This document shows, piece by piece, positions 39,590 to 52,499 of a stretch of 64,000 bases of DNA. Source of the DNA: Cyanophora paradoxa (taxonomy: Eukaryota > Glaucocystophyceae > Cyanophorales > Cyanophoraceae). How positions within the stretch are numbered: the stretch's first letter is position 1; every line of letters starts with the position of its first letter. Location of the stretch: NCBI GenBank assembly GCA_004431415.1, contig QPMI01000491.1, forward strand, positions 1-64,000, read 5' to 3'. Position numbers and translations under genes: made by a program. The notes below the pieces were generated by a model. It was not told where the DNA came from. It saw only the letters and a list, made by a program, of their open reading frames with translations, and did no database searches.

Positions 39590-40050
39590 ACCGCTTTTTG
39601 CATGGACGGCCGCAGCAGGCTGCAGCCACGACCGCCGCGGATCCGGAGCAGCACGCGGCCCTCGATCGCGAGGAGGATCCGGAGCTAGCTATAGGCGGTA
39701 CGCGCCACGCCGGCCCAAGGGCTGCGTCGGCTGCGCCGCACGGCGTTAACGCGCGGCAGGCGTCAAGGGGCAGGCGTCAAGGCGAGAGAAAACTGGTCTT
39801 CGCCCTCGAAAACCGCTTTTTGCATGAACGGCCGCAGCAGGCTGCAGCCACGACGGCCGCGGAGCAGCACGCGGCGCTCGATCGCGAGGAGGAGCTAGCT
39901 ATAGGCGGTACGCGCCACGCCAGCCCACGGGCTGCGTCGGCTGCACCGCACGGCGTTAACGCGCGGCAGGCGTCAAGGCGAGAGAAACTTCGGAAAACTG
40001 GTCTTCGCTTTCGAAAATCGCTTTTTGCATGGACGGCCGCAGCGACAAAC
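39590..40050. repeat. ~200-230 bp tandem duplication
   Basis: The segment starting CCGCTTTTTGCATGGACGGC at about 39,590 recurs at about 39,820 (with small deletions) and its first 30 bp recur again at about 40,018. A plus-strand frame remains open through both copies (39,598-40,197), but its composition is repeat-driven and I do not call it a gene. Confidence 0.8.
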
Positions 40051-42749
40051 ACGTGGCGCAACCCAATTTCCACTCATTTTTTCCCGCGTTGCATACTGGA
40101 CCTCGAAAACGGCCTCAAACAAAAAATTTTGGCTGAAGCGAGGGAACGGGAAGCAAGCTGGGAAAAGCCCTTCGGTCTTCGTCCCCCCTTGCAATAAAGG
40201 GCCCGCTGCGGCGCGCGCTCGGAAGGGGTGGTGCTCGTGCACGCCGCCGCGGGGGTCCGGGGAAGGGAAAACACACACCGAAGTCCGTGGACCCCCGGTT
40301 CGAATCCGAAGAAGGCCAGTAAAAAGAGCCACTGACTTGCCGCGCGCGTCAGTTGCCAGTTGGGTCCGGGGAAGGGTCTTTAAACTCGGCGAATCCAAGA
40401 TCTAGATGCAGAGAGCAGGGACTAGTACTTAAGCTTAAGCTTAAGAAGCCTTGATCATCATGAAGGCGCGCGGTGGCCGCGGCCGGCCGCGCGGGCGCGA
40501 GCCGCCGGGCCGGCTCCGAGGCCAGGCTGGCCATGCCAGGCGAGCTGTCCTCGCGATCGAGACGAGCTGTCCTCTAGATCGAGGTAGGCCTCAGGGCCTA
40601 GCTATATAGGGCGCGAGCCCCGGGGGCGGGCCGGGGGATGGCTCGCAAATTGAACGTTAACCTTGTGTACATGTGGACGTGCTCGAGCTCCTGCGCATGC
40701 CCCGCGACCGTCGCGCGCGTGAGGCGTGGCGGGTGCACGAGTGGCCTGGCCTGGGCCTCCGCGCGATCTGGGCGCGGGCGCGGGGACGCTGCTCAAGCTC
40801 ACGCCGTGACGCTCCGCTCAGAAAGCGGCGCAGCGCTAGCGGGCCAGCTCATGATCAGCGGCTGCGCATGCAGCAGGCATGCGCATCGCGCGCGCGCGGG
40901 GGCTCTGCGTCGCGCGGCGCGCGCGCCGCGCGGGCGTCGGCTTGTTGCAAGTGGCATAGACGGCCAAGTGCGGCCGGCTTGCGGCCGGCTTGTGCAATTC
41001 CGTCGGGGCGTGCGCGGTACGTTGGCGCGGGTGAAGCGTGCGCGGCTGGCACGGCTAGCCGCTGAGCCACAGCAAACTGTCACGCGCGCGAGAGGCGTAA
41101 CCATTGTTGAGCCGAGCCGAGCTGCGGCGCCCGGGGGAGAAAGCGGCCGGGGGGTACCTTAAGAGGTTTCCTCAGGGTAAGTTCGCACTCTCCAATGTGA
41201 TTGGCTAGCGCGCGCGGCGTCCTCCCACGCGACCGCGCTCGCGCCCGGCCTAGCTCTCGCAGAACGGAATGTCGGGCATGATGCGCGCAACGACCTCGAA
41301 CTGGTCTGGCCCGTATATCTGCTCCCTGTGCGTCGCTGGACCCGTTTTTGTCCCGGGTGTTGGTGCCTGTTCCTGGATCACCCTTTGGTCGGACGGGACC
41401 GGGAGACACGGTTTCGGGGTCCCCTGGGGATGGGCTTTCAGGGTGTACCGCGCGGCCCGGGTTTTGCGGAGGTCGGGGAAATGGGATTTGGAATAGGGTT
41501 GGGCCCGAGGGACAGGGACAGGGGAAGTGATTTTCCCTTCCCCAATAAGACGGGGGCCGTTCAACGGTTGGGGCTCTTCGAATTGACGACGAAGTTTACC
41601 GTACGTCACTCTTGGACCTTCAAAAAAAAAGGCTCCGCCGCCCCGCCGGGCCGAGTCAATTTGGGAGTCGTGGGTCCGACGTGGGACTCTTGGCCCAGTG
41701 GGAGACTGGGACTCTGGGTCCTGAGTCTGGGAGTCTGGGGGGGTCTGTCGACGTCCTTTCCGAAAAGTTCCGCCGTACAAAACTTTTCCGAGTCTGGAAA
41801 CTCGGCGGTGGCAGGAAGTTTTGTACGGAGACTTCCCACAGTGGCACGTAGTCAAACCTTTGGCAGGTACCGTTGGCAGCCTTTTGGCTTTGGCAAGGTA
41901 CCGTTGGCAGATTATCGCATTCGTGTTCCCACTAGTTCGTAGGAAATCTTCGGTGTTTTTTGCAAACGAGGGCGTCGCATTCAATGATTGATATGTGACG
42001 TGACGCGCCCTTCCGAGTCAAAGTTCCGATTTCGCTATCAGGAAGTCTTCGTTTCATGGCAATGATGCATCCAATCATGGCAATCATTCGTACACATGTA
42101 CACTTGACAGCAGTGCCCCGGTCGAGTGTCTGTGCCTATAGCTACCGGATACTGGAAAGCCGACTCGGCGACTACTAGAAGAAAAGGATCCGGACTCGGG
42201 ATGAGGTCGAATTCTACAGCTAATTGTCGTGCATGCGCACGTGCACGTGGTCGAGCTGTCGCTGGAGCTCTACTTGTAACCCCCAGAACATAATATGCCC
42301 CCCCCCCCCCCCCCACACCCCCCCTCCCACCCTCACCCACCCACCCACCCACCCAACACATGTACACTCTACATGTGACACAGGAGGGCATTCCTAGTGG
42401 GGGTCATGCATGTGTACCGTAGTACGTGTATTGATCATGACACGAGCTATTCACATGCATCTGGGCTGTCGACAAGGCGCCGTCCGCAACAAAGCGTGAG
42501 GACTGTGCCTAAATATGATTCTGCGTATCAAAAACTCGCGACGCCATGACGGTGGCGATGCACAAAAATTCTAACATGCGCTCTAGATCTGCGACGTCGA
42601 CACTTCCTACGTAAGGGGCTCGCCCCCCCCGCAGAAATATCGATTCGAAAAACAATCCGAAAACGAAATTGGAAATATGCAGCTAAAAAATTTATTCGGG
42701 GCTCCTCGCGCTCGCGAGGAGGCGGGGCGAGAACAGGCCCGTCGAGCTC
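40051..42749. other. Repeat-rich host DNA without a convincing gene
   Basis: The stretch holds AAGCTT palindromes (40,430-40,450), a cluster of GGGACTC/GAGTC words at 41,650-41,740, a relative of the LINE-flanking repeat at 41,966-42,030, and a C-tract followed by CCCA units at 42,299-42,355. A minus-strand frame at 41,250-41,984 ends in a plausible peptide (QIYGPDQFEVVARIMPDIPF) and could hold one exon, but nothing around it supports a gene. Confidence 0.45.
42299..42360. repeat. C-tract and CCCA microsatellite
   Basis: An uninterrupted C run of 16 is followed by C-rich and (CCCA)n sequence. The minus strand is G-rich and G-quadruplex prone. Confidence 0.9.
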
Positions 42750-45700
42750 CTACAAGAACGTGGCGAGAAGAGTTGCTGCGAGGGTGACAAGGAGAAGGAG
42801 CAGGGCGTGGCCGAGGCCCTGGGAGGCGCGAGCCGCCCAACGGGCGCCGGAGCTGCCGCGGCCGAGGAAGCCGCCCTGGTCGGACGTCGAAGTGAAGGCC
42901 GCCGTGATTGTGCCGTTCGCAATCTGCAAGTTCGATTCGACCACGCTGCGGGAGAGGGTCACCTGGCCGATCTGCGCCGGCGCCGCCAAACCATGTTCAG
43001 TCGACGTCGCGCGATATATATCGATATATATTCGGAATGGGTCTCAGTCAAGCTCGGGATCGGACCTGCACGATGGCGGCGTCGGATAGGCCCGCGTACT
43101 GAGACGGCATGCCCCCCGTCAGCATGTAGAGCGTGGACCCCGGCGCGACGGTGAAGCCCGCGCCGAGGTTGACGACCAGCTGGTTCCCGGTTGGGCCCAG
43201 CAGCGTGCGGCGGCGCCCGGCGCCCGAGCCGCTTGACTTCGAGCCCGTGAGCTTGCAAGTGACGCCTGCGAATTCGAAGAATTTGATCGTGTTTCAGAGG
43301 CTCAAGGATGGGGCTCGGTTTACCCCTGCCGAGGAGCGGAAGGGTCTCCGCAGCGATGGCCGAGCTGCACGGGATGGTCGAGCTGGTAGTACCGTCGCTA
43401 TTGATTGTGTACGGGATGTCAATCTCGATGGAGATGCTGCAAGGTGCGCGTTAATGTTGTTGAGCTTGCGTGCAAGCACGATATGCGTTCATGATCACTT
43501 GCGCTCACCTCGTGAAGTCTCTCTGATCAAAGGTCGCGGCGCCAATCGTCTGCAAGAGCGGGGTTCGTCGGCCCGCCAGAGACACTGAGAAAGAACGCGA
43601 TCGGCTTCGACGCACCACGAACGGGCAGCTCTCCTTGTTGCAGCTGTTGGTGAACTTGCACCACTCCTCGAGATTTGGAGGGAACTGGCAGCGGCCTGTC
43701 TTCACTCCGCAGATCTGCGAGTGCCGCGACCGGTGAGCCTCGCAATTTCCGCGGAGAAGGAGAGGCGAGGCGATGCCGCGGCCGCGGGACCTGGCAGGGG
43801 GTGCACTGGTAGCACGACTTCATGTTGGCGGAGGACGGCTGGGCCCCGGACTCCGCATCCACGACGGCGATGGCCTCGTCGGCGAGGAAGACGTTCTTGA
43901 AGATTCCGTCTGCCGCGTTGGACGTGGCGATGTAGTCGGAGCCTTCGGTCACGTTCGAGGCCTGCACGTACAGGCCTGCGGCGAGCCGGTCGTGAGGGTG
44001 CGCTCTTGAATTATTGAGAATTAATATTAGAGCGTCTGCGCACCGCCGCCCTGACTACTGTCGCCCTTGACCTGGTTCTGGATAAAGAGCGTGCCTTCGA
44101 ACTTTATGCTGGCTCCGATGACGGCAATACCTTTAACGTCAACGGTACGCCGTAAGTTAGTACCTTTTTCGAACTGCTTGCATAAACCTCGACTCACCGC
44201 CGCCGAAGGCGCCAAGGGCAGAGTTGCGGAAGAATAGGGACTTGTTGATGCGGACGACACCACCGCGCCGCCCCGCGGTCATCATAATGAGGGCGCCACC
44301 ACCGATCTGAGTCGGCTCGAGATCGGCATCCTTGTACCACGAGAAGCCGGCCTGGAGATGAGAAGGACTGATCGTGAACAGCTGCGTACGCAGGCATGTG
44401 CGTTGTTGAGTATGCACACCGTGTTCTCGTCGAATCCGGACGTTTCGCCGGTGATGTCGATGGCGTCTGCTGAGAAGAGACCGCCGCCTAAAGCGATCCG
44501 GCGGACGGCAATGAGCGCGATCAATGTTCATGCAGATGCACGATTAGTACTACGGTGCTAAACGTTAACGTTGCACATACCCATAAACGCCTCGTTCTTG
44601 CGGAAGACGCACTGCTCGATGCGAACGGGGCTGGAAGCACCGAACACGGCCAGGCCGCCCCCCATGCTGGACTCGGTCGGCAGATCAAGCTTCTGGCCGC
44701 CGATCTCGACCGGGTCGCTGGGGTCGACGCCGCCCGCGATGTTCTCCAGGAACACGCACTTCGTGAAGGAAACCGAGCCAGCGTCCGTCGGCGCGCTTGA
44801 GGCCTCAGACGGGTCCAGCTCGCCGACGGCCACTCCGCCGCCCATAATCGCACCGTTCTCTGCGTATACGTATAATTATAAAGACGTGAGCACCCTCAGG
44901 GTGCAGCGAAGCAATTCGATCTCACTCTCGAACTGGGTCCCGTAGAAGCTTGCTGAGCAGCCCGACTGAATAAGGGCCGCCCCGCCCGTCTTCGCTGCGA
45001 TGTTGCTGCTGAACGAAGACGTTGTTACTGTGAGCTTCGCCGAGGAGCCCGTGCACGTGAGGCCGCCGCCAGCTGCGCTTTGTTTTAATAGGTGGTTCGA
45101 AATTCCGATGCAGCGCCCGCCGGGTTTGGACAAAGATCTATAGCTAAAAGTCGACGAGCTCGAGACCCACCATCCGCATTGATGAGATTGAAGCTGTCGG
45201 AGACAATAACGGTGTCTAGAGCCACCTCCGCGTTACTGACATGCAGCCCGCCACCGAGGGAGTTGCCGATTTGGCTCGAAGAGATGCGCGCGGCTGTGCC
45301 CACCCAGATCGCGCCTGGCGAATCGAAGTCGTTTGAAGGCAGAGAGGAGAAGACATAACGGAAACAAATGCGCACCGGCGGCGTCGGCGGTGTTGCTGTC
45401 GAAGTTCGTGCCGTTGACAGTGACCACCGAGTTTGCGCGAACGAGGGCGAGGGCGCCACCGAAGCGATGTTGGGGGTCGAGGGCGGGGTCGCCGCCTGAG
45501 AAAGCTTCGTTGCGCTGTCAGGGAAGACATGTTAGCACATCTCAGCTAAGCTACTAAACGTCAGTAAACGGTGCTCGGAGCTTAGCTAAACGTTAGTAAA
45601 CGACGGCGCACGGTAAAGTAGCAGCCCTGGAAAGAAACCTCGCCGGCAGAGGACTGCGCAGAGCCGACAACGATGGCACCGCCAGCGCCGCGCAGCGCCT

Positions 45701-48700
45701 GGGTGTGTCCATTGCAGCGTGTAAATTCAGGGAACCCCGATTGAAGCGAGGTGGAATTAACTAACGCGCCTCGTTGTCGACGAACGTGCAGCCGGTAAAG
45801 GTGGCAGAACTCTCCTCGAGAACGGCTACCGCGCCGCCGTCCATCCCGGCTTTGTTCTGATTTCCGGGAATTTTGGTTCTCAGGTCTGGTGAGGCGCAAA
45901 ACCGAATTGAAACGAATGTGGTGAACCCGGACGAAGATGCAGCCGATGAAGTTGGCCGAAGACTTGCTGCGGAGTGCGACTGCGCCACCGAAGCCCGTGG
46001 CGTTGTTGTAGCCCCCCAATACAATGACCCCGTAAATCGGGACGTTCTTTGGTAAAAAGGATCTTCAGATTAGGACGTCATTGGGGTGAGTGGCGTATAC
46101 GTAGATTACCTTGACGTTGAAAATTGAGATGGCTGACGCTGCGTCGGGAGGGTTCAGGTTCGGAGGCGGCTCGAGCACGCCGCTCCGCGAGCAGTTCACG
46201 AGCATGACGCCCTGCAAAGGTGCCTTAAAACTACTGAATAAGCGACGTACGCGGACACGGCTCCGCACCATCGGAACGACCAGTGGGGACGCGTGCGAGA
46301 TGAGAAACGCGGGGCCAAGTCCAGCGCAACTTTACAAGGACGCAATTAAAATGCGACGGGAAAGCCTTGAACAATACAAAATGACGCACTGCATCCGAGT
46401 ATCTAGCGCAGAGAACGGGCCCGTCGGCATGCCGCTGACCGACCGGACCTGCGCGCAATACATTTTAGTTAATCATCATTGATCGCAGGTGAGCTAAGTT
46501 TGATTTTCTGAACTCAGAGACTTCGATTCCGAAGTTACACGCACCCACACTTTCGAGCCCTCCGCCCCCGGTATTGGCTCAGGAGCATACCAGAGGTCGC
46601 TCGTCCCATTCTTGACGTAGTCCGTGGCCTCCAGGAAGATGCCGATCTGCGCGGCCGAAAAACTATCACGACGGATCGTTTGAAGCTGAAGGGAGCCAGA
46701 ATTCGAAAGGTGCAAGCCTCGACGGGGCGGCCGAAGGAGCCGACGCGGGCGTAGGCAAACTCGAAGGCGGCGGCGGATCTGCTGAAGATGATCGGAGTGT
46801 CCTTGCTGGGCAGCGCGGCCCCGAGCTCCGTGTCGTTGAGGCCGAGGCTCGGCGCGACGAGGATGTTCACGTCATAGGGCGTCTCGTAGGAGATGTCCAG
46901 GACGACGGGCCCGGGGCCGCAGCCGCCGCCCTCCGCCGCAATATTTATCGCAAGCTGCTCGACGCCCCTCAGAAGAACAATGAGCGAGCTCTTGCGGCCT
47001 GATTCGCCTGCGAGGATCTCTGTCAAAGGCTGGATCCGCGCGCGCCTCGGCCGCGGGATTCAGACCTTGCGAGTTGCGGATGGGCTGCGCGCAGGTCTTA
47101 GGGATGCACCCTTCCCGTTCGCGAACGTCGAGTACGGCTGCCAGAAAACCGTACGCGTCATGATCAATATTAGTCGCGTGCAGAACCATCGGGAACCGCG
47201 GACCCGCAAAGCCCGAGGCTGTCGCATCGAAGCGGTACATGCCAGGCTTTGTGACGTTGAACTAAATAAAGTGGAGGCGCGAAATTAGAAGCGCGAAAAA
47301 ACGTCGAGAGGAGAACTCTCGCCTGAAACTGGACGACGTGGGTGTGTCGTGTCTTGCAAACCTCGAGCGTGCCGGAGACCGGGTAGTCGCACAGCGAGGG
47401 CAGCTCTGCCCTCCCCAGAGACAGAACCTGCACCTTCTTGTCCGGTGGGCACGTTGAGGAGCCTGCATAGACACAGGCACATTTGCATTGTGAGGTTTAC
47501 GGCGAAAATAAGGCGCTGCTGGTGACACGCACTCTCTCCGATAATGAAGCCGGCTGGAAGTGGCGGCGGCGGCTCGGCAAACGGGACCGCGGCAAATGCG
47601 GCAGTCGCGGCTTGCTTTTCGTCTGATCACGAGAATCCGCTCAAAGGCGTGTACTTGCAATTCTGCGAGCCACTTCACACACCTCGCAACTTTTGGATGG
47701 CATCGGCGGCAGCAGGGTCGGAAGGCTCGACAGGATACAGGTTCGCGCCCTGCAAGAAGGAGCCAGCGGCAGGATCGGACACCGCAGTCTCGTCCTCGGG
47801 CAGCGAAGTTTTGTCGGCGGCCAGCGCCAGAGTCTCCTCGATGGGAAGTGGCGTAGTGATCTCAAAGTCATCATCGGGCGACATCGTCGGCGGAGCGTCC
47901 GAGCTGAACTCGCCCTCATCGGCCAGAACTGTTTGAAGTGCCCATGGCAACCACATAGGGAACACATGCGCAGGTGTTGGCGTCAGCCATGAAACTCTAA
48001 TAACATCCACATAATAATTACGCACGCATGCGACCATTTCGAATCTCCTCATCGATTTTCCTGGTGACGAAGGCGGATAGGGCTCGGCGACGCATGATGG
48101 GCGCCGGAAGCGGGTCCGTCGTGTTTGCGCAAATGGTTTGCATGTTGCTTGCGTTGATTCCTCCGGCAAAGGCCTCCGCGGAGCACAGCTCAGGCAGCAC
48201 GCCAAGCGAGGCGGAGACGTTGGTGCCGCGCTGCGGACACTCGACGAAGATGTCATCGAGCAGGTCGGCGGGACAGCTGAGGCCCGCCTCACACGGCTGG
48301 TCGATGGCCTTCACGGTGTTGCTGCCCTCCTCTGCACAAAGCCCATCAGTTCTGTTCGTCAAAATTCTGCATAAAAAAACCCCGAACCATCCTTATTGTA
48401 TCCGGCCGTGGTGATGGCGCCAAGGACAAAAGTGCGCTTGACGACGCGCTTCACGTCTGTTGACGACAGGTTGACCAAGGCGGAGTAAAACTCGAATTCC
48501 AAAGAGCGGTCAATCGGGAAGCGCTTGTATAGAGGCTTTGAGTTGGGGAGGTCGTCGGTTATCTGCAGGGACGACTGCAATTAGCGGTCATCTGCATGGA
48601 TGGCATCTGGAGTTTCGCCGACCGTGAGGACGACCTCCTTGGTGAGAGCCGCCATCGCCGCGCCGAACCCAGCGGAGGCCGGCATCCACGAGACGTTAAA

Positions 48701-49648
48701 AAGACCTGTGGGTGCATCAGTAGCCGCGTGCGCGACAGCCTGTTAGCCCTCTTCGAGGCGCGCCGCAGTCGAGACGCGCAGCCGACAGCTGGTAGGGAAG
48801 CGAAGTGTTTCCTTGCACAAATCCGTGTCGGGGAATTCCTGCATGCACGAGGGTATTGCTCAGTACTGATATCAGGCCGTTCAAGCCAACGCAGATTTCG
48901 ATCAATGAAGGCTCAAACCGGGCATCTGGACTACCAGCGGCGCTGCAAATTTTCCGGGCAAGAAGAGGTCGACTTTGTCCTTGCCGACTCCCTTCAGGCC
49001 TTGGGTATAGAACCTACGTATAAGCAAGGAGCGCCTCAAAACCAGGTCGATATCCAGATTTAGGTTAGAAGCAGAGGGGGTTGAGAGCACTTGTAAACAA
49101 TGCCTGCGGTACCCGTACGCGTGCACATGTTATGACTTCAGCAAGGCGCAATGACATTGACATCGACATGCCCGCACCTGGCAGCAGCCCGGGAATGGTA
49201 AATGCGTTCTGGTTTGCAGCCCGCGAAGGAATGTAGTCGTAGTACGGGGCGGCTAAACTCGGAGGATCCAAGATGAGCCGCGCGTCCGGCTGCTGCGAGG
49301 CGCCTGTCCCAAATTCGGCCTTCTCGCAGGGAGCATCCCACTTCGAGTTAACGACGCGGTAGCGCCCCGTTTCACACGGGCTCGGCACGGCGGTTGGCTC
49401 CCGCGGCGGCGCCACCAAAACCTGCCGTCCGGCGTCCGGACGAGGCGAATTCTAGGCGGCATCCGGCAAAGGGCGAGCAAACCTGACTGAAGTTACTCTC
49501 CGGGTTCGGCTCAAACTTAATCTTTGCGATGAACTGCATGCAACAAATGTGCACGTAAGATGATCGTGGAAGCGAATTCTTACACCCCAGCCTCGCACCT
49601 TGCCAGGGTTCTCCCGGTCTGGAAGGATCGAAACAAACTTAACATCAG
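42750..49648 (-). CDS. FN3/beta-helix surface protein, 3' exons
   Basis: Many short exons with GT...AG introns encode an extracellular protein. Upstream exons here (49,640-48,700) read TDVKFVSILPDRENPGK, FIAKIKFEPNPESNFSQ and VAPPREPTAVPSPCETGRYR. A Cys-containing stretch near 48,350-48,020 follows (LCAEEGSNTVKAIDQPCEAG). From about 46,250 to 43,500 many G-G-A/G-x plus F-x-x-C-x-F-x-x-N repeats appear (GGAVAVLEESSATFTGCTF; MGGGLAVFGASSPVRIEQCVF), the signature of parallel beta-helix/POMP-like proteins. The last exon reads SVVESNLQIANGTITAAF and ends in a hydrophobic anchor ALLLLLVTLAATLLATFL, stop at 42,750. Confirmed-looking introns: 44,860-44,925 (66 nt) and 44,488-44,580 (93 nt, branch-like TACTAAT). 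The 5' part of the gene lies beyond the 11.1-kb insertion. Confidence 0.75.
44488..44580 (-). other. Spliceosomal intron with TACTAAT branch-like site
   Basis: On the minus strand it starts GTATGTGC and ends CGCTTTAG. TACTAAT sits at plus 44,543-44,549. Removing it joins EAFMG to GGLFSAD in frame, which restores the GGG-L beta-helix repeat pattern seen elsewhere in the gene. Confidence 0.8.
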
Positions 49649-49965
49649 TCGGGATTTGCGCTCTCAATGCGTAAATCGAGTTTTGCGCCGACGGAATGCG
49701 AACAAAGAAGACCGTAGCCGAGCGCCAGGCACGAAAGAGCTGAGCGACTCGCTAGCCGCGGAAGCGGCGCGAGGCGAGCACGGGATTAGCAGCAGGCTGC
49801 TGCGAGCGCCCCGCAAGGGACTAGCTGAGCTAGCCGTTGGGCCGAGCCGGCGGGCTTGAAGCCGCCGAGCTCCGGGGGGTACGCTGATTCGGGGTTTCCC
49901 TTCACGCCCAGCTTCGCTCGCGGCCGCCCCAGGCCACGAAGCGACCAGCGGCGAAGCGAAATCGC
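49649..49965. repeat. 317-bp direct repeat, copy 1 (unit 1 head)
   Basis: Identical by eye over 317 bp to 59,266-59,582. A short plus-strand frame (RSQCVNRVLRRRNANKEDRS) is preserved in both copies, but since the copies are identical this says nothing about selection. Confidence 0.95.
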
Positions 49966-50599
49966 CACAGCCAGCACTGCAGTCACTCCTAAACAGCCCT
50001 GTCGGACCGGCGGCCGCACTTCTCGGCCGTCCCTCCAATTGCACAGAGCTGACCAACTCTGCAGCACCACGGCTCGCCATAGCTGCAGTGGAGCGCGATC
50101 CCGCGGCAGCAACTGCGCATGCCTCGATGGCTGGCCGGCGCAAACCCTGTTCCCAGCGATCCTCCGGAATCGGCCTCGGGCCCCGATTCACGCTTGAATC
50201 TGGTTCCTTACTGCCGTGCCGGTACGTGGATTCACGTCCGGGCCCGCCCGCCACGCTCGCATCCCGCGCGCGCTGGCTATCCCGGGGGCCCACCGTCAGT
50301 CCGCGGCCGCCGGCTTGCCTATACACTCTATATAAGCGTGTATTGAGACCCGCCGCGCGATTCCTCCGGTTCCCTGACCAATTCCTGCACGCATGCTCCG
50401 GAGCTCCTCGGCGCTCGCACCGGACGTCGACACCGCCGCTGTGCCACGCCGGCGGAGCTCGCGCAGGACTGCCCGGCCTGCTGGCGCGCGCGCTGCAGAC
50501 CCACCGCGAAGTCGGGGCTTGGATCGTGCCTTACGCGTGATCCACCGACGGACGGTGCCCAGCCGCTCGCGCGGCTCGGGGAGGCGACGGAGTACGGCT

Positions 50600-51900
50600 C
50601 TCGCGTGCGCCTCGCGCTGTGGGACGGCCCGCGTGCGCCTCGCGCTGTGGTCCCTGTACTCGGAGTTCGGAGGCCGCGCGCGACTCTCGCTGTGGCCCGA
50701 TCCCCCGGCGGATTCCGGCCGCGACCGCGGCCGGCGAACTTCCACCAGGAGCACGGATCTCGCGAGCGCCTCGCTGTGAGATGGGCCCGCGTGCGTTCGT
50801 CGCTGTGGGCCCCCGTGCAAGGAGTTCCGGGGCCGCGTGCGCCCCGCTGTGGCCCCAGACCGCTTCAGCGGCACCAGCCGCTCCCGCGGCCGGCGAACTC
50901 CCAACCTGGCCTTCGAATTCGACTCCCGCGTGCGCCTCGCGCTGCGGGACGGCCCGCGTGCGCCTCGCGCTGTGGGCCCCCTACTCGGAGTTCGGAGGCC
51001 GCGCGCGACTCTCGCTGCGGCCCGCTCCGCCCCCGGCGGACCCCGGCCGCGCCCGCGGCCGGCGAACTTCGACCAGGAGCACGGGTCTCGCGAGCGCCTC
51101 GCTGTGAGATGGGCCCGCGAGCGTTCGTCGCTGTGGGCCCCGTGCGCGGAGCTCCGGGGCCGCGTGCGTCTCGCTGTGGCCCCAGAGCTTCACCCCGGAG
51201 TACGGCTCTCGCGTGCGCCTCGATCGCTGCGGGACGGCCCGCGAGCGTGCGCGCTGTGGGCCCTGTACATATATATATATACTCGGAGTTCGGAGGCCGC
51301 GCGCGACTCTCGCTGTGGCCCGATCCGCCCGGCGGACCCCGGCCGCACCCACGGCCGGCGAGCTTCCACCAGGAGCACGGATCTCGCGAGCACCTCGCTG
51401 TGAGATGGGCCCGCGAGCGTTCGTCGCTGTGGACCCCCGTGCGCGGAGCTCCGGGGCCGCGTGCGTCTCGCTGTGGCCCCAGATCTAGAGCTTCACCCCG
51501 GAGTACGGCTCTCGCGTGCGCCTCGCTCGCTGCGAGACGGCCCGCGAGCGTGCGCGCTGTGGGCCCTGTACTCGGGTTCGGAGGCCGCGCGCGACTCTCG
51601 CTGTGGCCCGATCCGCCCCGGCGGATTCCGGCCGCACCCGCGGCCGGCGAACTTCCACCAGGAGCACGGATCTCGCGAGCGCCTCGCTGTGAGATGGGCC
51701 CGCGAACGTTCGTCGCTGTGGACCCCCGTGCGCGGAGTTCCGGGGCCGCGTGCGTCGCGCTGTGGCCCCAGAGCTTCACGCCGGAGTACGGACCTCGCGT
51801 GCGCCCCGCTGCGAGACGGCCCGCGAGCGTGCGCGCTGCGGGCCCCGGACTCGGAGTGCGTTACGCTGCGGACTATAGCTACGACTCTCGCTGGCGCGCG
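50600..51900. repeat. ~290-bp tandem repeat, four to five copies
   Basis: The word CGGAGTTCGGAGGCCGCGCG (with variants) recurs at 50,661, 50,986, 51,284 and 51,573, with a last partial match near 51,852; spacings are 325, 298, 289 and 279 bp. Each copy also contains CACCAGGAGCACGG and GTGAGATGGGCCCGCG. The third copy starts after a TATATATATATA microsatellite near 51,270. Frames stay open on both strands only because the repeat is very GC-rich. Confidence 0.85.
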
Positions 51901-52009
51901 CGCTGCGAGTATTAGTCGGCCCGCTGGCGCGTCTCGAGCTCGCTGCGGACTAGCCGCTAGCGCTAGCGCTGCTGGCGCGACCGCTACAGCCTCGCGATCG
52001 ATCGCGATC

Positions 52010-52115
52010 GCAGAGTGTTTTGTTTGTTTTTGGTCAATTCTAGTCGATTCAAGGATTGACTCGACCTTAAAACAAAAACAAAAACAAAACAAACAAAAAC
52101 AAAACAACGGACGTA
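52010..52115. repeat. AT-rich inverted repeat inside GC-rich DNA
   Basis: GTTTTGTTTGTTTTTG near 52,017-52,032 faces CAAAAACAAAACAAACAAAA (about 52,075-52,110), with a 40-bp centre that itself has GTCGATT/AATTC-type partial symmetry. It stands out as the only A/T-rich island of this stretch. Confidence 0.75.
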
Positions 52116-52499
52116 CCCGTTGTACCGGCCGGACTCCGGACTCCGGAGCCGCCGGACCCGCGGTACCGGTCCCGCGCCGCGCGGTCTCACTGCCGCAGTG
52201 CCAGGCCGCTGAGGCGGGCACTTCCGGGGATCCGCTGCCGCAGTGCCGCCGCTGCGGCGCCGCACGGCATGCGCAGTCTGCAGTGGCAGTACAGCCGCAG
52301 TGCCGCAGTGCGAGCTCGAGTCGGCCGGCGCCCGCAGCTGCAGTTGCCAGGCTGGCGCTTCCGCTACCGCAGTGCTGCCGCTGCCCCAGTGGCGCGTTAC
52401 GCTGCGGCTACGGTCCCCGCTTGCGCTCTAGATCTCGCTGCGAGTCGGCCTGCTGGCGACCTTCCGCGCATCCGCGCCGCACCCTTGCGCAACCCGGGC

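Noticed and set aside
41250-41984. 244-codon minus-strand frame
   Set aside because: Low-complexity composition over GGGACTC-type repeats and no neighbouring exons. Only its last 25 residues look protein-like, which is not enough to call a gene.
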